A stretch of DNA of 64,000 nt from contig NZ_JACHGH010000012.1 in NCBI RefSeq assembly GCF_014207435.1, positions 1-64,000 on the forward strand, written 5' to 3'. This document shows, piece by piece, positions 51,235 to 59,737 of this stretch (within the stretch, counting starts at the first letter, position 1; every line of letters begins with the position of its first letter). The notes below the pieces were generated by a model. It was not told the DNA's origin, made no database searches, and saw only the letters and a program-made list of their open reading frames with translations. A program made the position numbers and the translations under genes. This stretch comes from Salirhabdus euzebyi. Lineage in GTDB: Bacteria; Bacillota; Bacilli; Bacillales; Alkalibacillaceae.

Positions 51235-51878
51235 TTTAAGAATAAATTCTCCGCACGTAACCGTTCATTTTCTCTTTCTAACCTTTTCATTTGAAGATTG
51301 ATTTTCTCTTCTGGCGTTAGTTTAGCTTCTTCTTTCTTATGACCACGTTTATCTTTCAGCGATTCATTTCCGCCAACTTCATACTTCTTAACCCATTGAT
51401 AGACTTGTTGGTAAGAAACATGATAAGTATTAGCTGCTTCTTGATAATCTTTTCCGTTCCCCAAGCAATCAAGTACAATTTGTATTCGTTCTTCCCAAGT
51501 CGTTTTTCTTCCTTTAGTCATAGAGCTCGTCCTTTCTTTTGACGTATCCTTTAAATCTCTATGACTATTATACTTCTTTATCCAACCTCTGAGGACAGAA
51601 GCATCCGATATTTCATACAATCTAGCAACCTCACGTATAGAATAATTCCCAGACAGACAGTCCCTAATAGCAGCTAGCTTCAATTCCTTAGAATACTTTT
51701 TCCAAGTTGAAGACTCTTTTAGACCTTCCAAACCATACTTATCGTACTTGTGTTTCCAGGCTAAAATCGTAGAATGGTTCACGTTATATTTTGATTCAAG
51801 TTCATATGATGAATAATGCTCATCTAATGCCTTTAATATCTCGTATTTCTCTTCTACAGAGTAAGATCTTTTGGACAT
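51201..51878 (-). CDS. IS3-family transposase OrfA (DNA-binding part)
   Basis: A 225-residue protein with two or three helix-turn-helix units (EKYEILKALDEHYSSYELESKYNVNHSTI; IREVARLYEISDASVLRGW; QEAANTYHVSYQQVYQW) that recognise the ends, and a C-terminal leucine-zipper-like helix (KLTPEEKINLQMKRLERENERLRAENLFLKKL). It is typical of the IS150 group, which has a long OrfA. ATG 51878. It ends shortly after the frameshift signal. Confidence 0.92.
   Translation of the reverse strand: MSKRSYSVEEKYEILKALDEHYSSYELESKYNVNHSTILAWKHKYDKYGLEGLKESSTWKKYSKELKLAAIRDCLSGNYSIREVARLYEISDASVLRGWIKKYNSHRDLKDTSKERTSSMTKGRKTTWEERIQIVLDCLGNGKDYQEAANTYHVSYQQVYQWVKKYEVGGNESLKDKRGHKKEEAKLTPEEKINLQMKRLERENERLRAENLFLKKLEEIERRRK
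51231..51237 (-). promoter_or_regulatory. Programmed -1 frameshift heptamer A_AAA_AAG
   Basis: In OrfA frame the codons are TTA AAA AAG. Slipping back by one base gives an open frame into OrfB. The heptamer is the standard IS3-family signal; purine-rich GGAGG-like sequence lies close downstream. Confidence 0.85.
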
Positions 51879-51950
51879 AACAAATGCTCCCCCATAAACA
51901 GCCAGATTTTTATTTTTTAATCTGTCTACCTAAAGGGGAGCATATCAGAA

Positions 51951-51966
51951 AGTAGGTGCGTTTTTC
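51951..51966 (+). terminator. Right half of the split terminator
   Basis: AGTAGGTGCGTT followed by TTTC: right arm and T tail of the terminator described at 50263. In its original form it would also have separated the small membrane gene from the convergent MFS gene. Confidence 0.85.
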
Positions 51967-51967
51967 A

Positions 51968-53179
51968 TCAAGAGATTTTTAATTGTTCGTTTGATAATTT
52001 AGGAGCAGGTCTGACAGGTAATAACGTGCCAAATAGAGCAATGAGACCACATAACATAAACATTGGTGTTAATCCTAATACTGCAATTCCAGATAATGTA
52101 GAAAAGATCAGTATGTCGCAAACAGAATCCACAATTGATAATAAGGATATCGTTGTAGCTCTTACATTCGACGGGATATATTCATTCGAAAGCTGCGAAT
52201 ATATAGGATAACGAATAGCGTTAACGAATCGTAATACGAATAATACAAACAGAACAATAATTAAGCTACTTCCAAATAGTCCAGCAACAAACAGGCATGC
52301 TGCAGATATAAAGCCAGATAGGACTAAAAGCTTTTTACGAGAAAGCTTTGATGTTAAAAAAACAATATTTCGTGATGCAAAATAGCTAATAGAAGCTCCC
52401 ACTGCATATACTACTCCGATCAAATAAACCGGTAGACTTGCATCAACGAGTAGTTTTTGATCAAACTGTTCAAAAACGGCTACAGCTGGAATAAAAACCA
52501 ATGAGATATTTAAAAACATCCATAGTACTTGTGGTGCTTTTTTAATTGCGAGTAAGCCTTCTCCAATTTGCTTAAATGGATTTTCACGGTAGTTTCCATG
52601 TGAGGCTGGATTTCGTATAAAGGATACGAGAATCATTTGAACAGCTTGAAATCCAGATCCGAGCATGATTAATAAAGTAAATTGCGTATTGGTCAAATCT
52701 TTTGCTAGGATAGCCCCTAAAATAACTACAAATATCATTACAATGAAGCCTGCAGATTGAATAATCCCCATTGCTTGATCCATTTTACTTTCTTCTTTTG
52801 ATTCTTTAAGGGACTCATAAATTAATGCTTCATCAGCGCCACTAAAAAAGGTGGCAGCAAAACCACTTAAAAAACTGCTGATGAAAAATACCCAAGGCTC
52901 AAATGCCCAAAGAAGGATAAAGTGACTACCAAAACTTAAAAAAGACCCAATCAAAAATGACCGTTTTGCACCATATCGGTCAGCAAACATTCCTGTAGGT
53001 ACTTCCCCTATTAATACACCAGTACTCCAAACTAACATTACCAGTAATATTAGTGATTCATCCAGTCCACGAGCAAAATAAAATAGTGCAAGAACTGGCT
53101 GTAGAAATTTTACATTTCCAAATAAATTGGCCCAAAATAATAAACGAATATTATGTGCTGCTAATGTATTCTTCTTCAA
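51968..53179 (-). CDS. MFS transporter
   Basis: A 403-residue major facilitator with twelve predicted helices. The loop 2-3 signature is GEVPTGMFADRYGAKRSF (about residues 58-75). The central loop is short. Sequence style is that of uncharacterised drug or metabolite exporters. TTG 53179 follows GGGGAGAAATATA. A palindrome pair lies 44-71 bp upstream. The stop at 51968 is beside the terminator half split by the IS, so its own 3' end may now be altered, too. Confidence 0.85.
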   Translation of the reverse strand: MKKNTLAAHNIRLLFWANLFGNVKFLQPVLALFYFARGLDESLILLVMLVWSTGVLIGEVPTGMFADRYGAKRSFLIGSFLSFGSHFILLWAFEPWVFFISSFLSGFAATFFSGADEALIYESLKESKEESKMDQAMGIIQSAGFIVMIFVVILGAILAKDLTNTQFTLLIMLGSGFQAVQMILVSFIRNPASHGNYRENPFKQIGEGLLAIKKAPQVLWMFLNISLVFIPAVAVFEQFDQKLLVDASLPVYLIGVVYAVGASISYFASRNIVFLTSKLSRKKLLVLSGFISAACLFVAGLFGSSLIIVLFVLFVLRFVNAIRYPIYSQLSNEYIPSNVRATTISLLSIVDSVCDILIFSTLSGIAVLGLTPMFMLCGLIALFGTLLPVRPAPKLSNEQLKIS

Positions 53180-53222
53180 ATATATTTCTCCCCATGATGG
53201 CGTTTTACCCCATCACCGCGAG

Positions 53223-53250
53223 TGGGGACAGTCCCCATTTACGTTAACGT
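53223..53250. promoter_or_regulatory. Two palindromes upstream of the MFS gene
   Basis: TGGGGAC-A-GTCCCCA (53223-53237) and ACGTTAACGT (53241-53250) lie next to each other about 45-70 bp upstream of the MFS start. Either may be an operator. The first also resembles GGGGACAGTCCCC pieces common in Firmicute intergenic DNA. The rest of the 53180-53445 gap holds nothing recognised. Confidence 0.45.
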
Positions 53251-53445
53251 GACAAGGTAAGTCCATATTGTAATTTGTTATTTGATTTTAGTTGAATTTC
53301 ATTTTTAGTTATTTTAAGCATCGTAAAGCACTCCTCATTTTCATCATTTTATTACATTCTTTCTAACTATAATCCAGGGATCCCTTGATGTCTATCTGCA
53401 ATAGTCTAACTTCCCCTCCGTCTGGAGACTGATTTTTTTAAAAAA

Positions 53446-53496
53446 GAAAACACAGTTGCAATTCTAAAAGAAATTAGAAAGGAACTGTGTGTTTTA
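53446..53496 (-). terminator. Terminator after ku
   Basis: AAAACACAGTT and AACTGTGTGTTTT pair, with an inner AATTCTA/TAGAA stem; T run on the minus strand. Confidence 0.82.
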
Positions 53497-53500
53497 ACCC

Positions 53501-54343
53501 TTATTGTGAAGCAGCTTTTTTTGTTTTTGTACGTGTTTTCTTGATAGGTGCTTTTTTTGGCTTTGTAACTTTTTTGGATCGATCTAGTGAGGCTTGGAGT
53601 GCCTCCATCAAATCCGTAACGTTATCCGGTTTTGGTTTTTCCGTCGCCGTTGTAACTTGATCGTTTTGTTTCTTCTCTTCTATTAAATCAAGTAGTGCAG
53701 TACGATATTCATCGGTATATTTTTCAGGATCAAATTCAGTTGTTAGTTGTTCAATTAACATTTTTGCAGTATCTAACTCTTTCTCGACAATGTTATCTTC
53801 AGCCGGAACGTTAGGAACATTTTGTACACTTCTTACCTCATCAGGGAAATGAATAGTTTCCATGATTAATGTGTTCTCATAAACGCGAACAATGGCTAAT
53901 TGTTCCTTAGAACGGATCATCATTTTGGCAATACCAATCTTTCCAGTATCCTGTAAGGCTCTTCTTAATAAAGCGTAGGCTTTTCCTCCACCTTCATTCG
54001 GTGATAAGTAATAACTTTTCTCAAAATAGATAGGATCGATTTCCTCTAGCTTAACAAAATCAACAATTTCAACAGATTTATCCGCCTGTTCTTTTTGTAG
54101 TTTTTCTAATTCTTCTTCATCTAGCACGACAAATTTATTTTTTGCATACTCGTATGCTTTCACTATATCTTCATTTTTTACTTCTTTTTCACAAACAGGA
54201 CAAGTCTTTTCATACTGAATGGGTGATTGACATTCTTTGTGCAGTTGACGTAGTTTAATGTCTTTATTTTCAGTTGCCGTATGCAATTTCACAGGAATAT
54301 TTACAAGCCCGAAGCTAATTGTACCTTTCCACATTGTGTGCAT
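53501..54343 (-). CDS. ku: Non-homologous end-joining protein Ku
   Basis: A 280-residue bacterial Ku that rings double-strand ends and recruits LigD. The core is about residues 1-230: MWKGTISFGLVNIPVKLHTATE, the CPVCEKEV zinc-like pair, and RALQDTGKIGIAKMMIRSKEQLA. The C-terminus (about 240-280) is Lys/Thr/Pro-rich (SLDRSKKVTKPKK, APIKKTRTKTKKAAS) and may hold DNA or LigD. In spores the pair repairs breaks on germination (in B. subtilis it is sigma-G controlled). Divergent from ligD with 134 bp between. Confidence 0.96.
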   Translation of the reverse strand: MHTMWKGTISFGLVNIPVKLHTATENKDIKLRQLHKECQSPIQYEKTCPVCEKEVKNEDIVKAYEYAKNKFVVLDEEELEKLQKEQADKSVEIVDFVKLEEIDPIYFEKSYYLSPNEGGGKAYALLRRALQDTGKIGIAKMMIRSKEQLAIVRVYENTLIMETIHFPDEVRSVQNVPNVPAEDNIVEKELDTAKMLIEQLTTEFDPEKYTDEYRTALLDLIEEKKQNDQVTTATEKPKPDNVTDLMEALQASLDRSKKVTKPKKAPIKKTRTKTKKAASQ

Positions 54344-54390
54344 ATTGATTTCACTCCTTTTATTTTAGTTTTTGCCGTAGCTAAAAGAAT

Positions 54391-54405
54391 TATGAATCAT
54401 TCATA
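54391..54405. promoter_or_regulatory. Palindrome between ku and ligD
   Basis: TATGAATCATTCATA is a 15-bp inverted repeat near the middle of the divergent region. Each end contains CATAATT or CATAGTT, which resembles the sigma-G -10 (CATAmTA) with one or two changes, but the -35 regions do not match well. It could be a shared operator. Confidence 0.4.
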
Positions 54406-54477
54406 GTTCTACGTCTTTTTTCAAACAATAAAGGTAATCTTAATGCGGTTTTAATAAAAAGGGGAGGAGGAAGATGG

Positions 54478-56304
54478 ATGTGGAAACCTATGTTACCAAT
54501 GTTATCTGAGAAAATACCTGAACAAAATTCATGGGTGTTTGAAGTGAAATATGATGGTTTTAGAAGTCTTTTATCTATAACGGAAAGTAAAGTTCAACTA
54601 ATTTCGAGAAACGGGAAAGACTTAAGCGAAAATTTCCCTGAAATTATTGGGTTTTGTGAGGAATATAGAAATTTGTTAAGGCCTGAATTACCTATTCATC
54701 TAGACGGAGAGTTAGTTATATTAAATTCCCCTTTGCAGGCAAATTTTTCTCTCCTTCAACAAAGAGGGCGTTTAAAAAATTTAACAAAGATTAAAGAACA
54801 TGCGAGTAAAAGGCCTGCTACTTTTTTAGCATTTGACCTTATAAGATGGAAAAACAATGGGTTAGAAAACCAACCCTATGAAAAGAGGAAAGATGATTTA
54901 GCTCAATTATTTTCCAAGCTTGGTTGGCCAGTTGATGTCTCCCTTTCAAGTAGGATAGGGGGAATAAAATATTATGACAAATTTGCCCCTGTATGGGATC
55001 AGCTTCAGTTGGAATACGGGGAAGGGTTAATTGCAAAAAGAAAAAAAACATTATATGAACAAGGAAAACGAGTGGATTATTGGCTGAAATTAAAAAATTG
55101 GCGTAAAGTGAACGGGTTAATTACTGGATTCGATCCGAATAATGCTTATTTTGAAGCGGCTGTCTATGATAGGGATCAGTTAGTGAACATAGGTCTATTT
55201 AAGCACGGATTTGAAGAGAGTGAATTTGAAACGTTAAGAAGCTTAATCTATGAAAAAGGGGAAAAAACGAAAGATGGGAAATACATTGTCTCGCCACAAA
55301 TTAGTGTTCAAATAAACTGTCTACAAGCTGAAGACGGACAACTTAGAGAACCGATGTTTGATTGCTTTCGATTTGACTTACCACCTGAAGAAATAACGTA
55401 TAAGAAATTAATAAAGGACATTGCCATGCTACCACAAAGCGTGGATATTACCAATCCAGATAAACCGTTATGGCCACAGCCAGATTTTTCTAAACAAGAT
55501 TTGCTAATTTTTTTGCGTAAAGTTAGTCCTTATATGCTTCCCCATATACTTGATAAAAGATTGACGCTCATTCGTTATCCGCATGGGGTAACAGATCAAT
55601 CTTTTTACCAAAAACATCGACCAGATTATGCACCTGATTATGTTGGTAAAGCGGTGGAAAATGGAGAAGAATTTATATTGTGTAATACGATGGAAGCTCT
55701 TATTTGGCTAGGGAATCAAGCGGCTATTGAATACCATATGCCTTTCCAAAGGGAAAATAAAACTTATCCAGACGAAATAGTTTTTGATTTAGACCCACCG
55801 TCTAGGCAGGAATTTCCTTTAGCTATTGAAGCGGCTAAGTTGTTAAAAAATATTTGTGATCACCTAGAATTAACTAGTTACGTTAAGACTTCAGGAAATA
55901 AGGGGCTACAAGTTCATATACCCTTACCTGAAAATAGTTTATCTTATGATGAAACAAGAAAATTCACAGAGGCAGTTGCTTTCCTTTTAGTGAATCATGA
56001 ACCAACACTTTTTACAATTGAGCGTTTAAAGAAAAATAGGGGTAATAAATTATATGTAGACTATATTCAACATGCCGAAGGAAAAACAATTGTAGCCCCA
56101 TTTTCTCCTCGTGCCACAGAAAGTGGGTCGGTTTCTACTCCTCTTTTTTGGTCAGAAGTAAAAGAAAACCTGAATCCTATGGAATTTACCATTCAATCAG
56201 TACCGGAAAGAATAGAATTATACGGAAACCCATTAGGGGATTACTTTGAAAAAAAAGAAAAACAAAACCTTACAAAACTTAAGCAACTAATTGACAATGA
56301 GTAA
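54478..56304 (+). CDS. ligD: DNA ligase D, ligase plus polymerase domains
   Basis: A 608-residue enzyme for end joining. The N-terminal ATP-dependent ligase domain (about residues 1-300) has the lysine motif EVKYDGFR (Lys24), RNGKDLSENFP, DGELVI and the LIAKRKKTLYEQGKR region. The C-terminal primase-polymerase domain (about 315-600) has DITNPDKPLWPQ, FYQKHRP, and the catalytic FDLDPP. The order ligase-polymerase and the lack of a phosphoesterase domain match Bacillus YkoU. ATG 54478 follows GGAGGAGG. Confidence 0.96.
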   Translation: MWKPMLPMLSEKIPEQNSWVFEVKYDGFRSLLSITESKVQLISRNGKDLSENFPEIIGFCEEYRNLLRPELPIHLDGELVILNSPLQANFSLLQQRGRLKNLTKIKEHASKRPATFLAFDLIRWKNNGLENQPYEKRKDDLAQLFSKLGWPVDVSLSSRIGGIKYYDKFAPVWDQLQLEYGEGLIAKRKKTLYEQGKRVDYWLKLKNWRKVNGLITGFDPNNAYFEAAVYDRDQLVNIGLFKHGFEESEFETLRSLIYEKGEKTKDGKYIVSPQISVQINCLQAEDGQLREPMFDCFRFDLPPEEITYKKLIKDIAMLPQSVDITNPDKPLWPQPDFSKQDLLIFLRKVSPYMLPHILDKRLTLIRYPHGVTDQSFYQKHRPDYAPDYVGKAVENGEEFILCNTMEALIWLGNQAAIEYHMPFQRENKTYPDEIVFDLDPPSRQEFPLAIEAAKLLKNICDHLELTSYVKTSGNKGLQVHIPLPENSLSYDETRKFTEAVAFLLVNHEPTLFTIERLKKNRGNKLYVDYIQHAEGKTIVAPFSPRATESGSVSTPLFWSEVKENLNPMEFTIQSVPERIELYGNPLGDYFEKKEKQNLTKLKQLIDNE

Positions 56305-56380
56305 AGATATATAGGTTAGGAAAAACTAAAGTGTGTTCTCTCTTTTATGAATTTTCCTCATTTATACGGAGGTGGAAGAC

Positions 56381-56947
56381 TTGTCAAATCAACATTTCGA
56401 TATAAAGGCTGCAGAAGAACTAATAAATCCGGCTAGAAGGAAAAAAGTGCAACCTGAGATGGTTGTGGAATTATTGGCGTTGTCAGGAAATGAAAAAATC
56501 ATTGATCTTGGTGCGGGAAATGGTTTTTTTACTTTACCAATAGCAGAATCAACGATGGAAAGAGTAGTTGCTGTAGATATCCAAGATGAAATGTTAGGTA
56601 TGCTGGATGATCGTGCCAAAGAACAAAACATAAAAAATATTGATCGTATGAAAAGTAGAGTCGAGTCACTTACTTTTCCTGATGGGCAATTTCAACGAGC
56701 AGTCGCAGCATTTGTTCTACCAGAAGTAGATGGAATAGAACGTACATTAAGAGAAATTAAACGAGTACTTTCCAATGAAGGACAATTACTTATTCTAGAA
56801 TGGGAAGAATCAGAATCAGATGATGGTCCACCAATGGATCAACGTATACATTCGGAAAGGATGATGAAATACATTCAAGACGAAGGGTTTCATGCTCAAT
56901 TAGGTCATTTAAGTGGGGATATTTATTATATATCAGCTGAAAAGTAA
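56381..56947 (+). CDS. Class I SAM-dependent methyltransferase
   Basis: A 188-residue UbiE/Methyltransf_11-type enzyme. Motif I is IIDLGAGNGFFTLPIA (about residues 41-56), with AVDIQDEML as motif II acid and FQRAVAAFVLPEV then LREIKRVLSNEGQLLILEW as later motifs. The acceptor is unknown. TTG 56381 is about 6 bases after CGGAGGTGG; GTG 56372 lies inside that ribosome site. It follows ligD by 76 bp. Confidence 0.85.
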   Translation: MSNQHFDIKAAEELINPARRKKVQPEMVVELLALSGNEKIIDLGAGNGFFTLPIAESTMERVVAVDIQDEMLGMLDDRAKEQNIKNIDRMKSRVESLTFPDGQFQRAVAAFVLPEVDGIERTLREIKRVLSNEGQLLILEWEESESDDGPPMDQRIHSERMMKYIQDEGFHAQLGHLSGDIYYISAEK

Positions 56948-56974
56948 ACCAGGAAGGATATTCCTGGTTTTTTT
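56946..56974 (+). terminator. Terminator after the methyltransferase
   Basis: AACCAGGAA and TTCCTGGTT flank a short loop; seven T follow. Directly followed by the 98-bp repeat. Confidence 0.92.
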
Positions 56975-56975
56975 G

Positions 56976-57073
56976 TACTTTAAAAAAATTTAACTTTGTT
57001 AAAAGGATTAGAGTATAAGAAAAACTAGGCTTTCGCCATAAGGGCTTGGCGACAAGCCAAGTTTTTCTAATGT
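56976..57073. repeat. 98-bp dispersed hairpin repeat, copy B
   Basis: Second copy of the element at 39010-39107. Here the hairpin is nearly complete: AGAAAAACT-A-GGCTT-TCGCCA pairs with TGGCGA-C-AAGCC-A-AGTTTTTCT (57018-57068) around an 8-base loop. Flanking A and T runs would allow it to act as a two-way terminator. Confidence 0.8.
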
Positions 57074-57210
57074 ATTAAGATCAATGGAAATAGACAGCTA
57101 ATGTAATAACAAGGATAAGAGTGTTTTGACAGGGGAAAAACTTTTGAAAGAAAACATTTCACACTTCCGAAAATTTGGATATAATAAATTTACTAAGAAG
57201 AAGGAGCGTG

Positions 57211-57288
57211 ATGTATATGAGTATTGTGAATTTGTTACTAGGCCAAGTTTGTGTTGAGGGTATTAAGGGGGACAAATTTAATCAATAA
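57211..57288 (+). CDS. Possible leader peptide or mini-protein, 25 residues
   Basis: A short frame MYMSIVNLLLGQVCVEG... begins at ATG 57211 (or 57217), with AGAAGGAGCG just upstream, and stops 31 bp before the RsgA-like gene. A TATAAT lies at 57180-57185. It could be a leader peptide that regulates the GTPase gene, a genuine mini-protein or chance. Confidence 0.35.
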   Translation: MYMSIVNLLLGQVCVEGIKGDKFNQ

Positions 57289-57319
57289 TCGTCCTCCTAC
57301 ATTTTAAGGAGGAAACAAA

Positions 57320-58363
57320 TTGAATTCTTATTCTTTAAAGCAATTAGGTTTACAAACTATTGTAGAAGAACAGTATAAACAAGAGTCTTTAAAAATTGGA
57401 CGTGTGGCAACATCAGCAAATGAAAGATATAAAATACTTTCTCCAGAAGGTGAATTCCAGGCAACCATTTTAGGAAAGATACGATTCTTAGCTGAAAGTG
57501 CCAGAGATTTACCTTGTGTTGGGGACTGGGTTTTATATCAAAAAATGGATGGAGACAGCCAAGCTGTGATTCATCAGGTTTTGGACAGAAGTAGTCTATT
57601 ATCAAGAAAAGCTCCTGGTGATAAAAAAGAAGAGCAAATAATGGCTGCGAATGTTGACTTTGTTTTCTTAGTCAATGCATTAAATAATGATTTTAACATA
57701 CGAAGAATGGAGCGATATCTATACCTGGTGTATGAGAGTGGTGCATTACCGATCTTCGTTTTAACAAAAAAAGATTTGTGCGATGATGTTGAGGACAAAA
57801 TTCGTGCTATTCAGGATATAGCTCCTGGAACACCAGTCATAGCTGTTGACTCCTTGTCTGGTGAAGGTTATGAGGAGTTGTATTCATTTATAAAAGAAGG
57901 AAAAACAGTATCATTAATTGGCTCTTCAGGTGTAGGCAAGTCAACAGTTATAAATAGATTGTTTGGAAAAGAGATGCAAAAAACAAAAGATATTCGAGCT
58001 AGTGATCACAAAGGAAAGCACACTACTACTCACAGGGAACTTTTTGTTTTACCAAAAGGTGGTGTCATCATTGATACACCTGGAATGAGAGAAATTCAAC
58101 TATGGGGAACAGAGGAAAGTGTTCATCAAGCATTTGATGATATTGAAGCACTCGCAGCTCAATGTCGATTTATCGATTGCAAACACGAAACCGAGCCTCA
58201 TTGTGCTGTGAAAGATGCCATTCATAAAGGGAAATTAGATGTTGAAAGGTTAGAAAGTTTTCGCAAATTGGAACGAGAAGTGAGGCATTTAGAATTAAAA
58301 GAGAAATATGGAACCCACCGGGCATCTAAAATGCAGTGGGAAGAATTTAGGAAAAAGCTTTAA
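57320..58363 (+). CDS. Ribosome-associated circularly permuted GTPase (RsgA/YjeQ family)
   Basis: A 347-residue GTPase that checks or releases the small ribosomal subunit during late assembly. An OB-fold lies at about residues 25-100. The permuted G domain has G4 (TKKD), then G1 (GSSGVGKST, about 199-207), then G3 (DTPGM). The zinc ligands are in CRFIDCKHETEPHC. At 347 residues it is longer than the Bacillus RsgA (about 290). The standard gene lies near prkC and rpe, so this may be a second, RsgA2-like copy. TTG 57320 follows AAGGAGG. Confidence 0.88.
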   Translation: MNSYSLKQLGLQTIVEEQYKQESLKIGRVATSANERYKILSPEGEFQATILGKIRFLAESARDLPCVGDWVLYQKMDGDSQAVIHQVLDRSSLLSRKAPGDKKEEQIMAANVDFVFLVNALNNDFNIRRMERYLYLVYESGALPIFVLTKKDLCDDVEDKIRAIQDIAPGTPVIAVDSLSGEGYEELYSFIKEGKTVSLIGSSGVGKSTVINRLFGKEMQKTKDIRASDHKGKHTTTHRELFVLPKGGVIIDTPGMREIQLWGTEESVHQAFDDIEALAAQCRFIDCKHETEPHCAVKDAIHKGKLDVERLESFRKLEREVRHLELKEKYGTHRASKMQWEEFRKKL

Positions 58364-58401
58364 ATGGAATGGCCGACTATTTTGTCGGCCATTCCATTTA
58401 A
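58362..58401 (+). terminator. Terminator after the RsgA-like gene
   Basis: AAATGGAATGGCCGAC pairs with GTCGGCCATTCCATTT; strong stem, short T tail. Confidence 0.85.
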
Positions 58402-58496
58402 TCCCCAAACGTTTCGCATAATAAACGCTCGTTTTTTAGAATAAGGCACACATATTAATAAAAATATCGTAGTCACATTGATTGGGGTGAAGCAAG

Positions 58497-58994
58497 ATGA
58501 AGATACGAAAATGTTCTCAGGATGATTTACCAAAAATTAGAAGCATTATGAATCATTATATTAACCATTCTACAACAATCTTTGACCTTGAACCGAAAAC
58601 AGAGGAAGATTTGAATACATGGTATTCCAATTATAAAAATACAGTTTATCCACTTATCGTTGCAGAAGTAGAGGGAGAAGTTGTAGGATACGCATATTTG
58701 TCTCCTTATCGGCCTAAGGCAGCTTATAGCAAGACAGTGGAACTCTCGGTTTATACGTCTCCTGATTATCAAGGGAAGGGTTTAGGGAGCAAATTAATGA
58801 AAGCTATTTTGCAAGAAGGAATGGAGCAAGAATTTCATACAGTACTTTCCTTTATAACAACTGAAAATCAGAATAGCATTGCTTTTCATGAAAAATTTGG
58901 ATTCGAGTTTGTTGGAAACTTAAAACAAGTTGGCTATAAAATGGATAAATGGTTAGATGTTAATATATACCAGCTTATATTGGGTGAAAATTGA
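58497..58994 (+). CDS. GNAT-family N-acetyltransferase
   Basis: A 165-residue acetyltransferase of the phosphinothricin-acetyltransferase-like type. MKIRKCSQDDLPKIRSIMNHYI opens the domain, and the acetyl-CoA loop is VYTSPDYQGKGLGSKLMKAIL (Q/R-x-x-G-x-G, about residues 90-110), then ENQNSIAFHEKFGFEFVG. Substrate unknown; related enzymes acetylate amino acids or toxic analogues. ATG 58497 follows GGGGTGAAG. Own terminator. Confidence 0.9.
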   Translation: MKIRKCSQDDLPKIRSIMNHYINHSTTIFDLEPKTEEDLNTWYSNYKNTVYPLIVAEVEGEVVGYAYLSPYRPKAAYSKTVELSVYTSPDYQGKGLGSKLMKAILQEGMEQEFHTVLSFITTENQNSIAFHEKFGFEFVGNLKQVGYKMDKWLDVNIYQLILGEN

Positions 58995-59026
58995 AGGAAA
59001 TCCATCCTAAATGGATTTCCTTTCTT
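58994..59026. terminator. Terminator between convergent genes
   Basis: GGAAATCCAT and ATGGATTTCC pair around a 5-base loop; TTTCTT follows. Confidence 0.8.
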
Positions 59027-59030
59027 CGTT

Positions 59031-59510
59031 TTATGCAGCCTCGTTTTTTTGGAGGTTTTTTACTAGGAGGAATCGAATGATAAATCCCACTGCTAAACCT
59101 GGAATAAGGCATAGAATAGGAAGCCATACTGGACCTAGTAGTACACCGAAAATTAACCATGTGTCAGAATACATTAAACCTACTGTAACAAAGTAAGCAC
59201 TAACAGCGAAAGGTAAAAACATGTATGGTGAGGGATGTTCTTCTTCGGCAACTTTATAAGCATCCCATATGGCAAACATATAGAGACAAGGATAAAACAT
59301 TAAGTATTGATAATTGGTTACAGCTATTGCCATATCTATTTGTCCTAAGAAACTATAACGGATAGCAAGGTTAAAATTACTGAAAATATTCAATAAAATT
59401 TCCATAAATATAAATATAAATCCCACTAAATACCTTTTTTGTAAAAGCTGTGAAAATCCAGGCAGCGCGACATTCCAGAGAATCGCTTCTATTTTCTTTT
59501 CTACTCTCAC
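59031..59510 (-). CDS. Multipass membrane protein of unknown function
   Basis: A 159-residue membrane protein with about four or five predicted helices. Begins with a GxxQ-type amphipathic segment (ILWNVALPGFSQLLQKRYLVGFIFI), as often seen in small TM2-like proteins, but I do not assign a family. The start GTG 59510 has no good ribosome site, so it is uncertain. The neighbours do not suggest a role. The 59511-59737 gap holds nothing recognised. Confidence 0.6.
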   Translation of the reverse strand: MRVEKKIEAILWNVALPGFSQLLQKRYLVGFIFIFMEILLNIFSNFNLAIRYSFLGQIDMAIAVTNYQYLMFYPCLYMFAIWDAYKVAEEEHPSPYMFLPFAVSAYFVTVGLMYSDTWLIFGVLLGPVWLPILCLIPGLAVGFIIRFLLVKNLQKNEAA

Positions 59511-59737
59511 ATGATATCACTACTTTATCTTTTTATTTCAGGCTATTGACTTTCCTTATAGGTTTAAAATTTCCTTATTTCTGTAAATTATAAGTTGTTA
59601 TTACAATATAATTATTCCTTGAAGTTAGTAGCTTACTTTTTGTATCCCCCTATATATATTATTAAAAGTAAAATCGATGAAAAAAACCTATGTCTCCATT
59701 TAAGGATGATATAGGTTATAAGCAGGTAATTCCATAT

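Larger units (their letters stand above)
50278..51947 (-). mobile_element. IS3-family insertion sequence (IS150-like), complete, 1670 bp
   Basis: The element begins TGAACTGCCCC and ends GGGGAGCATATCA. Inverted ends of about 26 bp match imperfectly, sharing TG and CCCC near the tips and GTAGACAG inside. The target duplication is GAA. Two overlapping frames, orfA and orfB, lie on the minus strand, with a slippery heptamer between them. All essential parts appear intact, so it may still be mobile. One copy in the window. Confidence 0.93.
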
